NCBI GenBank assembly: GCA_019058165.1
Contig: JAHLVZ010000022.1
Span: 1 to 32,262 of the forward strand
Reading direction: 5' to 3'
Origin: Candidatus Heimdallarchaeota archaeon
Lineage (GTDB): Archaea > Asgardarchaeota > Heimdallarchaeia > JABLTI01
DNA length: 32,262 nt
In this document: positions 1-6,517 of the stretch, piece after piece
Layout: the number at the start of each line of letters is the position of its first letter
Position numbering within the stretch: position 1 is the stretch's first letter
Notes under the pieces: model-generated
Databases searched by the model: none
Told to the model about the DNA's origin: nothing
The model's input: the letters and a program-made list of their open reading frames with translations, nothing else
Translations under genes and position numbers: made by a program

Positions 1-502
1 ATTTAGAAGTAGGTCGAATAGAAAATGCCTTACTCCTAAAAGCTGAGATTGCAAAAATAAGAAAGCCTACAGCATACATAGTGCCTGCAACCATTTGCAT
101 TGCAAAAAAGACTGGATTAGAATAAATAGGTCCAGTAGATAATTCAACTAGAGTAGGATCACTTGCTGCAAGAATCGGCCAAATAAAGGTTTCATAATAT
201 ATACCAGCATTGTAGAATACTTGTCCTACAAAAGTTATCAAGAAACCTACTACTCCATACCATGTTAGTTCATTATATTGTTTGAAGAAAAGCCCTAAAA
301 TACCAACTAAAGCTAAAACAAATCCAAAAACCCCTAGAATATTTACGAGAAGCCAATTTGGATCAAGAATCAATAAATGATAATTTGTGGGAACTTCATT
401 TAAAGGCAAAAGAATTGCATATAAAAACCAAAATAATAACAATAATACTGCAGATACTATATTTGCAACTCCAGTAATACGAAGGAAATTCTTATTCAAC
501 AT
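1..502 (-). CDS. Membrane protein, C-terminus cut by window edge
   Basis: The minus strand is open from an ATG at 502 to the window edge, giving 167 codons with no stop. An in-frame TAG lies 18-20 bases upstream of the ATG, so the start is firm. The protein starts MLNKNFLRITGVAN and has about four hydrophobic segments (roughly residues 8-30, 50-72, 80-100 and 135-158) joined by short loops, with a basic cytoplasmic-looking segment near the cut. I do not recognise the family. A T/A-rich TATA-like stretch at about 524-535 sits so close to the ATG that the mRNA may be leaderless. It diverges from the histone gene. Confidence 0.7.
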   Translation of the reverse strand, partial: MLNKNFLRITGVANIVSAVLLLLFWFLYAILLPLNEVPTNYHLLILDPNWLLVNILGVFGFVLALVGILGLFFKQYNELTWYGVVGFLITFVGQVFYNAGIYYETFIWPILAASDPTLVELSTGPIYSNPVFFAMQMVAGTMYAVGFLIFAISAFRSKAFSIRPTSK

Positions 503-591
503 AAATTATACTGAAAGTTTTCTAACTTAAAAATCTATTCAAGAAAAATCACTGTTTATCAAAGTGGAAATTTTCATTTTCTAATTTTACT

Positions 592-610
592 GAGAGGGTT
601 TCTTCCCTCT
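592..610. other. Hairpin and pyrimidine tract between divergent genes
   Basis: A 6-bp stem (agaggg/ccctct) with a 6-base loop is followed by a strongly pyrimidine-rich run to about 648. It lies between two divergent genes, so it ends neither of them. Function unknown; nothing else was seen in 503-680. Confidence 0.3.
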
Positions 611-686
611 TCTTGTTTCTTTTTTGCTTAAACTCTTTTTCCTTTGAGCATTTCGGAAATCATTCCGACAAAATTCATCTTTTCGA

Positions 687-702
687 GAAAAGCCTTATAT
701 AG
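687..702 (+). promoter_or_regulatory. TATA box and BRE of histone gene
   Basis: The sequence gagaaaagccttatat fits a purine-rich BRE followed by an archaeal TATA box (cttatatag, 694-702). Transcription would start near 725, leaving a 5' UTR of about 45 bases before the ATG at 771. Confidence 0.5.
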
Positions 703-770
703 CAATTCTCTCTGTATGGTTTTTACCAGAGAAGTAGCTTTTAATTCATAACTTCTTGAGTTGATTTGAA

Positions 771-1004
771 ATGTCTAGACGAAGCAAAACTGAATTTCCA
801 TTGGCTCCTATTGAGCGTGTTATCAAAGAAACTACCAATTTGCTAGTTAGTGAAAGTGCTGCTAAAGAACTACGAGATGTTCTCACCGATATAGCAGAAG
901 AGCTCGCACTAGATGCTGCAGACCTAGCAAAATTTGCTAATAGAAAAACTATAAAGGATCGGGATATAGCTCTCGCCTATAAAAATATGAGAAAGAGTAG
1001 ATAG
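771..1004 (+). CDS. Archaeal histone
   Basis: This 77-residue protein is a single histone fold (alpha1-loop-alpha2-loop-alpha3), which forms dimers and longer multimers that wrap DNA. Family signatures are FPLAPIERVIKE in helix 1 and RKTIKDRDIALAYKNM at loop 2/helix 3, close to the HMfA/HMfB pattern (LPIAPIGRIIKD, RKTIKAEDIELA). It has a short basic N-terminal extension, MSRRSKTE, ahead of the fold; HMfB-type histones start almost directly at helix 1. The ATG follows a TATA box by about 70 bases. It is a stand-alone gene, although the next small gene is only 100 bases downstream on the same strand. Confidence 0.96.
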   Translation: MSRRSKTEFPLAPIERVIKETTNLLVSESAAKELRDVLTDIAEELALDAADLAKFANRKTIKDRDIALAYKNMRKSR

Positions 1005-1022
1005 TATTTTTTGCTTCTACTC

Positions 1023-1073
1023 ATTCTAATGCGGTAATACTAATTCTTTTAAAATCGTATGTTACATTAGAAT
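1023..1073. repeat. Inverted repeat, 9-bp arms
   Basis: ATTCTAATG (1023-1031) and CATTAGAAT (1065-1073) are perfect inverted copies 33 bases apart, between the histone gene and the TTG-started gene at 1105. It could be an operator or the stem of a 5' UTR structure. In AT-rich DNA it may also be chance. Confidence 0.3.
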
Positions 1074-1104
1074 TCCTAATCAAATTGCTAATAGGTGATA
1101 CTCT

Positions 1105-1404
1105 TTGGCTGGAAAAATAACCTTGAATGATCTCAATATTATGTTTGGTGAAGATTTCATCCCACCGGAACTCGACAAGAAGATTCTTATGAAACATTTC
1201 GACGTAGGATCAAATCGAATTATTGGTGCAAAGACATTAGATAAAGTTAAAGAAGTTTTACTTGCAGCAATTGAAGCAACCAAAGCAGAGCAATTCAGAG
1301 ATAAAGGGAGAGTCATCAGTTCACCCGCTGCTCGATATCATCAACATCTTGCTGTTAGTAAAGAATCACAATCTTTAGATAATGAAGAAAACGATTCAAA
1401 GTAA
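1105..1404 (+). CDS. Unrecognised small protein next to histone
   Basis: A 99-residue soluble protein, MAGKITLNDLNIMFGEDF onward, of a family I do not recognise. It looks helical through residues 1-60. A short motif RVISSPAARYHQHL at about 69-82 stands out as possibly functional, and the C-terminal 15 residues are acidic and polar. The TTG start at 1105 is favoured because aggtga (1093-1098) lies six bases ahead. The alternative ATG at 1141 has no SD and would remove the first helix. It may share a transcript with the histone gene, but an inverted repeat lies between them. Confidence 0.7.
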   Translation: MAGKITLNDLNIMFGEDFIPPELDKKILMKHFDVGSNRIIGAKTLDKVKEVLLAAIEATKAEQFRDKGRVISSPAARYHQHLAVSKESQSLDNEENDSK

Positions 1405-1457
1405 AACAAACTTAAATAATCAATTAGACTTTTGGAGCTTATTGAGGATTCGCTAAA

Positions 1458-2813
1458 ATGAAAAAAGAGCTCCATATTGCTTTTGATGATACTGATTCAC
1501 TCAAAGGTTCTTGTACTACTCATTTAGCTACCCTTATTGTTCACGAAATTTTTGATCAAGTGGATTTTATTGATTTTCCTAATCTCATCAGATTAAATCC
1601 CAATATACCTCATAAAACCAGAGGCAATGGAGCTGTTGCAATTAGAATTGAGGGAGATAACTCCGATCTAGAAGTTGTTCGAGATGTCGTTATTACAACC
1701 GTTAAGAAAATGGCTCGATTAGAAGATGAGAACACAAATCCAGGAATTGCTTTTGTATCCAATGCTATTCCTAAGGAAGTAAAGCAATTCTCTAGGAGAG
1801 CAATGTGGGACGTCATCTCGATTCCAGAAGCAGAAGAATTTAACTCACTAGCAAATGTTGAATTGATTAAATTGGGCAATGGTAGAGGAATTATTGGTGC
1901 CCTTGGGGCTATTGGTAATCCCTTGGAGGATGATTTCACATATGAACATCTTGCATATCGAACAGCAAAAAATTTTGGTACAAAAAGAATGATTGATCGC
2001 GAAAGCATTTTTGCAGCAGATAAAGCAACACCTCTCACATTTAGTAATGTGGATTATGAATACAATTCAGTTATGATTACTCCAAGAGGAGCAGACCCAG
2101 TTTTTGCAGGTATTAGAGGGGAAACCTTCGTGGAAGTAATGAAAGCTTGGAGTCTAGTGAAACCGCTAGAAGAAATTGCTATGTTAATGGTTTATAGAAC
2201 GAATCAACATACAAATCAACATTTCATTAAGGAGTTTCCAATCAATCAATTAAAGCCACACCTCTCAGTAGTAGTTCATGGGACAATAAGTAAAAAACCC
2301 CATTATATAGAAGGTAGTCATCTTATTTTTTCAATTCGGGATGGCACAGACGAAATCGATTGTGCAGCTTATGAACCTACAAAAAGATTTAGAGGAGAAT
2401 TAAGCAATTTAACTATTGGAGATGAGGTCACAGTCTTTGGTGGAGTTAGACCTGCTGGAAAGAACCATCCAATGACAATTAATATCGAACGATTGAGAGT
2501 TAGCTCACTAGTCAAACAATTCAGTTATGAAAATCCATTCTGCGAAAAATGTGGTGCCCGATTAAAATCAGCAGGGAAAAATAAAGGATTTAAATGCCAA
2601 AAATGTTCAGCTGTATATCGAGAGAAGAAACAAATAGAAAAAGAATTACCTAGAAAAATTTCCATAAAAGAATATTTACCACCAATAATCGCTCATCGGC
2701 ATTTAACAAAACCATTTGAAAGAATGAATCGGAATAACAAGAACAAGCAAATTGGTAAATCAGACATCATCGAGACTTTGAAATTGTTAATTAATTTCAA
2801 GAAATCATCCTAA
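1458..2813 (+). CDS. tiaS: tRNA(Ile2) 2-agmatinylcytidine synthetase
   Basis: TiaS joins agmatine to C34 of the CAU-anticodon tRNA-Ile, using ATP, so that the tRNA reads AUA. The 451 residues are slightly longer than characterised archaeal TiaS (about 420). Seen in order: the N-terminal kinase-like motif FDDTDS (9-14); IPHKTRGNGAVA (about 50-61), the conserved TiaS stretch; an OB-fold at about 265-350; and a C-terminal zinc ribbon with C362-x2-C365 and C380-x2-C383. The basic tail fits tRNA binding. The ATG has a tgagga SD nine bases upstream, and a TATA-like cttaaataa lies at about 1409-1417. The gene implies an unmodified-CAU tRNA-Ile elsewhere in the genome. Confidence 0.96.
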   Translation: MKKELHIAFDDTDSLKGSCTTHLATLIVHEIFDQVDFIDFPNLIRLNPNIPHKTRGNGAVAIRIEGDNSDLEVVRDVVITTVKKMARLEDENTNPGIAFVSNAIPKEVKQFSRRAMWDVISIPEAEEFNSLANVELIKLGNGRGIIGALGAIGNPLEDDFTYEHLAYRTAKNFGTKRMIDRESIFAADKATPLTFSNVDYEYNSVMITPRGADPVFAGIRGETFVEVMKAWSLVKPLEEIAMLMVYRTNQHTNQHFIKEFPINQLKPHLSVVVHGTISKKPHYIEGSHLIFSIRDGTDEIDCAAYEPTKRFRGELSNLTIGDEVTVFGGVRPAGKNHPMTINIERLRVSSLVKQFSYENPFCEKCGARLKSAGKNKGFKCQKCSAVYREKKQIEKELPRKISIKEYLPPIIAHRHLTKPFERMNRNNKNKQIGKSDIIETLKLLINFKKSS

Positions 2814-2831
2814 AAAAAGTGGTTTTTTTTA
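2812..2831 (+). terminator. Terminator after tiaS
   Basis: A run of A, a gtgg loop and a run of eight T (2823-2830) directly after the tiaS stop form an A/T stem with a U-rich end. Confidence 0.45.
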
Positions 2832-2938
2832 AAAAGGAAATAATATTTAAGGCAAGATTAAACATATATAGCATAAAATTATAATAAATACTAAAGGAAT
2901 TCAACTTTAGATAGGCAAACATTAAGGAGGAAAATCCT

Positions 2939-3379
2939 TTGATTACAATAAATGAATACGAGTTTGATGAAACCTTACACTATTATACAGGTGGAGATGG
3001 ACATATTTGGTTAAAGAAACTTGATGATGGAAAAGTTCGAGTTGGATTTGACGATTTCGGGCAAAAACTTGCAGGGAAAATACTTTTCGTAAGACTTATA
3101 CCACCTGGTAAGGAAAGACCTAAGGGTAAGAGTATGGGAACAATTGAAAGCGGAAAATATGTTGGCAGTCTGAAATGTCCAATAAATGGTACGATTGTAG
3201 AGGTTAATGAAGAATTAAAGAAAAATGCAGCGTTACTAAATGATGATCCCTATGGAGCAGGTTGGATAGCAATTATTGAACCTAAGGATCTAGAGGGCGA
3301 TTTGAAAGAGGATTTCATTTTCGGTGAAGCTGACCTTAAAACATGGATTGAGGAAGAAGTAGCTAAACACGTACAGTAA
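2939..3379 (+). CDS. gcvH: Glycine cleavage H-like lipoyl carrier protein
   Basis: A 146-residue member of the GcvH family, small carriers of lipoate that shuttle aminomethyl or other groups between enzymes. The lipoyl-lysine site is K73 in TIESGKYVG (family pattern E-S-x-K), followed by CPINGTIVEVNEEL, the hammerhead hairpin that matches 'SPVSGEVVEVNEEL' of GcvH. NDDPYGAGWIAII matches the conserved 'NxDPYGxGW' element. The TTG start sits eight bases after a strong SD, aaggagg (2924-2930). No gcvT, gcvP or lipoate ligase gene is nearby, so the partner system is not shown here. It could be a GcvH paralogue in another pathway. Confidence 0.9.
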   Translation: MITINEYEFDETLHYYTGGDGHIWLKKLDDGKVRVGFDDFGQKLAGKILFVRLIPPGKERPKGKSMGTIESGKYVGSLKCPINGTIVEVNEELKKNAALLNDDPYGAGWIAIIEPKDLEGDLKEDFIFGEADLKTWIEEEVAKHVQ

Positions 3380-3386
3380 ATCTAGT

Positions 3387-3412
3387 TCTTTCCTTTTATT
3401 TTATTTTTATAT
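3387..3412 (+). terminator. T-rich archaeal terminator after gcvH
   Basis: Repeated T tracts (ctttccttttattttattttta) begin eight bases after the stop. This fits archaeal U-tract termination without a hairpin. Confidence 0.45.
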
Positions 3413-3470
3413 AAACTCAGAGGAATCTAGGTTTTCAAACAAAATGATTTATGTTTGAATTAAAAAATAA

Positions 3471-3689
3471 TCAACCACCAGCAACAATTTGAGTTATGAT
3501 TACTTTATCGGTAGTTTCAACTTCTTGTTCAATTTTAGCTGCTTTTTCATTTATTATTACAGCCATAAGATTAACAGGAACATCCGTGAAATCAAGAATT
3601 TCATCTAATCGTTTTTTTCCTTCGAAATTAACTTCTTTTTCTTCGAATCCAAAGTATTTTTTTACAAAACCGATTATCCTGATTTTCAT
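3471..3689 (-). CDS. Ubiquitin-like protein, ThiS/MoaD/SAMP type
   Basis: A 72-residue beta-grasp protein ending exactly in ...QIVAGG. The free C-terminal Gly-Gly is what an E1-like enzyme adenylates to form a thiocarboxylate (sulfur carrier) or an isopeptide bond (protein modifier). The middle, VNLMAVIINEKAAKIE, and the end, TTDKVIITQIVAGG, follow the ThiS/MoaD pattern. The ATG has gtga seven bases upstream. Whether it serves molybdopterin or thiamine synthesis, tRNA thiolation, or SAMP-like tagging cannot be told, because no E1 or partner gene is adjacent. It diverges from pyrF. Confidence 0.85.
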   Translation of the reverse strand: MKIRIIGFVKKYFGFEEKEVNFEGKKRLDEILDFTDVPVNLMAVIINEKAAKIEQEVETTDKVIITQIVAGG

Positions 3690-3872
3690 TTTTGTTCACA
3701 ATATAAGATTCAGCTAGATGTAAATTAAGCATTGCTATTTATGAAGTAAATAAAAACAAAAGTCTTTATTTTAGAAAGTGAACTGAAGGAAATTCAGTTT
3801 TTTCGCATTGAATTCATACACGAAAAGCATATTAAGAACATACTCTGTTGAAAACTCTAGACAAAGGAGTCT

Positions 3873-4709
3873 TTGATAAAATTGGTAAATTATGATAAAG
3901 ATTTCTTGAGAAAATATCAAAAAGCCAGAGATGAAAAGGATTCTATTCTCTGTGCTGGTTTTGATCCAGCAATTCCCAATCAACGAGAGATAAACACAGT
4001 GTCCGAGAAATATTTCAAGGATAATAAATCTGTTGAAGAAGGAATCATTGCTTTTTTTGAAGAATTTCTTGAGAGTGTTCAAGATTATTGTTGTGCTATA
4101 AAACCGAATAATCAATATATATTCCACATGGGATTGAAATCATATCAAAAAATGAATAAAATGATTCATGATCAAGGATTAATTTCTATTTTAGATCAGA
4201 AATTAGGGGATATTGGTTCAACAAATGATTCAGGTTTTTATTGGATGAATGAAATGGGATTCGATGCAGTTACCTATTCTCCTTTTGCTGGTAATATTGC
4301 AGAGAGTTTGAATGCTGCCCACCAAGTGGGAATGGGATTGATAACTCTTACACTAATGTCTAATCCTGATGCAATATATTTTATGAAAAATGCAGTTGTA
4401 GAAGGGCAAAAGGGTTATGAATTCATCGCAGGAAAGATGAAGGAGCTAAATGGTGATGGAATTGTTGTCGGAGCTACCGGTCATGTAACAGCTGATGACC
4501 TTCAGAAAATCAGAGAATTAGCAGGAAATGAAGTAGTCATGCTTATTCCTGGCATAGGCAAACAGCAAGGGGACCTCGAGAAGGCAATTCAATTTGGAGG
4601 AGAAAATGTATTACTTAATGTAAGTCGAGCTATTTTATATTCAGAGAATCTGAAAGAAACAGCGAAGAAATACAATGATCAATTCAATGAAGTAAGAAAG
4701 GGAAAATAA
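3873..4709 (+). CDS. pyrF: Orotidine 5'-phosphate decarboxylase
   Basis: PyrF decarboxylates OMP to UMP, the last step of UMP synthesis. The 278-residue TIM barrel shows the catalytic D-x-K-x-x-D set in LDQKLGDIGST (D108, K110, D113), the early GFDP strand (29-32), and the phosphate-binding end PGIGKQQGD. The length and the DIGST signature fit the longer bacterial-type subfamily ('type 2', about 270-280 aa), not the roughly 220-aa form usual in archaea. The TTG at 3873 is only three bases after ggag (3866-3869); the in-frame TTG at 3882 has 12 bases spacing and could be the real start (3 residues shorter). It stands alone, without other pyr genes. Confidence 0.92.
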   Translation: MIKLVNYDKDFLRKYQKARDEKDSILCAGFDPAIPNQREINTVSEKYFKDNKSVEEGIIAFFEEFLESVQDYCCAIKPNNQYIFHMGLKSYQKMNKMIHDQGLISILDQKLGDIGSTNDSGFYWMNEMGFDAVTYSPFAGNIAESLNAAHQVGMGLITLTLMSNPDAIYFMKNAVVEGQKGYEFIAGKMKELNGDGIVVGATGHVTADDLQKIRELAGNEVVMLIPGIGKQQGDLEKAIQFGGENVLLNVSRAILYSENLKETAKKYNDQFNEVRKGK

Positions 4710-4734
4710 TCAAATAGTTGGTTATTTTCCATAC

Positions 4735-6294
4735 TCACATTTCTCTTAAAAATTTTCTAAACATTGCTACATGAATGAATGGTAGAGTTATGATCTTACT
4801 TTTTCTTACATTACCAATTTCACTAATCTTTGCAGTATGTTCCTTTCCGTTAATTATTACTTTTGGCGAGTTTATCTGTCGTGATAAATTACCCTTAAGA
4901 ACAAATGAAACGGAGAATTTCTTGTCTATATCCCATGACATTTCCTTTTCATCGCCAGGAGCTAACTCTGAAGGGAGGAACTCAGCAGCCACCAATCCAC
5001 TTTCGACTTGATTTGTTATTGTACACGGAACAGGTGTGGAAGAAACAATAGTACAAATATAGGTGTTTTCTTTGGGTGCTTTTTCAAGTATTTTTGAAAT
5101 CATACAAGATTCATCTTTTATTGGAAATGATAAGTCTGTTCTCCAAACTAAAGGAGCTGGTTTTATGATGTATTTTTGTAGGAACTTTGTTCCACTTTCA
5201 ACATTTATTAGGTTTTGTTGTATGTTCATACCATATTTTAATCCAAAATCAATGAATTCCATTTCATCAGTGATCGTTTCTTCTGTTAACTGCATTTCAG
5301 TTGGAATTAAATCTCTAATAAATAATTCATCCAAAGTTACTGGTAATAGGTTTAAGACTTCTGATGTGAAGTAAGTTCTTACTTTTCCATCTTCATCTTC
5401 TTCTCTCAACAATGAATTATAATCCTGAACTATGCGAATTTCCTCTCCCTTGCGTATCATAATTGTTCTAGGAATTCTTTTTTCTAAAGTGTAAAATGTT
5501 TTTACTTCTCCACCGGGAGGAAGAGAAGAGACTTTCCATGTGATTTTCAAGCCACCTTCAACAAGTTCTTGTTTGTGTTTTCCTCCTTCTTTGCAAGTAA
5601 CTTCTTTTATTTTGTAAAGGTAAGGGATAATATCTGAAACTATTACATTTGCTAGTTTATGCTCAGTCTCATTCTTAAAAGAAGCAACAAGGTTATGTTC
5701 TAGAATTAATTCTGAAGGAGTTATTTCTAAATTCAACTTGTCTTTATGCTCTACTCCACCACTGTTCTTATAGGAGATTTTTCTGAGAACGGTATTTGAA
5801 ACAAGTGTCTGATGTTTTTCAAGCATATCATATAATTCATCCTCTGATAAAAGATGATCAGATTTCAAAGCTATCTGATTTGCTAAAACATCAACTTCAA
5901 TTGAGACCAGATCAGATGCTTCAACATGCTCAATAGTTACTCGTGAAAGTTTTTCTAAAGCTTGAGATGCTTTCTTGATTATCTGGTATGCTTCTTCCTC
6001 TCCGAGTTTTATGCCAAGTTTTTCAAAATATATCGCACACCAAACAGCTAGTCTTCTGTCATTTATAGGCAAATTAGTTCTATTCTGTATAAACATCTTA
6101 AGAGCTTTAGCAATTGAAAATAATGATCTTGCTTTATGTTGCATGATTTGTTCATTATTATCGTCATAAATTCTGACAACTGCTTCAATCACTTCGAAAT
6201 TATCTTTTTCACTTATTGGGGTGACGGATAGAGACAGACTTGCTATGCCTGGAAACTTAGTGATTTCAGCTTCTTTGTCTTTTGGTTCACTCAT
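4735..6294 (-). CDS. Unrecognised protein with repeated beta-sandwich-like domains
   Basis: A 519-residue protein without signal peptide or membrane segment. Residues 1-60 look like a beta domain; 60-165 are mainly helical; from about 180 there are beta-rich units resembling 'DUF11-like' repeats: conserved N/D-rich strands, I-PYL or IPTEM turns, then 'ITWKVSSLPPGGEVKTFY'. At least two, perhaps three, such units are visible (about 190-285, 290-400, 405-510). I know no function; a cytoplasmic scaffold or coat-type role is only a guess. ATG 6294 is preferred over the in-frame TTG at 6306, because ggtg lies six bases before the ATG. It diverges from the FtsX permease. Confidence 0.75.
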   Translation of the reverse strand: MSEPKDKEAEITKFPGIASLSLSVTPISEKDNFEVIEAVVRIYDDNNEQIMQHKARSLFSIAKALKMFIQNRTNLPINDRRLAVWCAIYFEKLGIKLGEEEAYQIIKKASQALEKLSRVTIEHVEASDLVSIEVDVLANQIALKSDHLLSEDELYDMLEKHQTLVSNTVLRKISYKNSGGVEHKDKLNLEITPSELILEHNLVASFKNETEHKLANVIVSDIIPYLYKIKEVTCKEGGKHKQELVEGGLKITWKVSSLPPGGEVKTFYTLEKRIPRTIMIRKGEEIRIVQDYNSLLREEDEDGKVRTYFTSEVLNLLPVTLDELFIRDLIPTEMQLTEETITDEMEFIDFGLKYGMNIQQNLINVESGTKFLQKYIIKPAPLVWRTDLSFPIKDESCMISKILEKAPKENTYICTIVSSTPVPCTITNQVESGLVAAEFLPSELAPGDEKEMSWDIDKKFSVSFVLKGNLSRQINSPKVIINGKEHTAKISEIGNVRKSKIITLPFIHVAMFRKFLREM

Positions 6295-6472
6295 GTTTAA
6301 CACCAATTCATCTGAACTTCTTTACACTAAATGTTACTTTTATATTAAATTTAGTTTTGAAGCACAAATATCAGTTGATTTTTTGAGAATAAATCTTTTG
6401 AGGTATGAACAATTCTAAGTAAATTGCGTTCAAAAGATTAATTTAGTATAACCACAGATTAAAAAACTCGTG

Positions 6473-6497
6473 AAGATATTTTTAGTGTAGATATCTT
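6473..6497. promoter_or_regulatory. Inverted repeat at likely transcript start of FtsX permease
   Basis: AAGATAT (6473-6479) and ATATCTT (6491-6497) are perfect inverted arms with an 11-base spacer. A weak TATA-like stretch (tagtataacc, 6444-6453) would put the transcript start near the first arm. The repeat could be an operator or a 5' UTR hairpin just ahead of the SD ggag at 6506-6509. Confidence 0.35.
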
Positions 6498-6517
6498 AAC
6501 GTCGTGGAGTGAAACAG

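Noticed and set aside
1610..2038. 142-codon minus-strand frame inside tiaS
   Set aside because: It lies wholly within the strongly supported tiaS gene, has no SD and no recognisable protein features.
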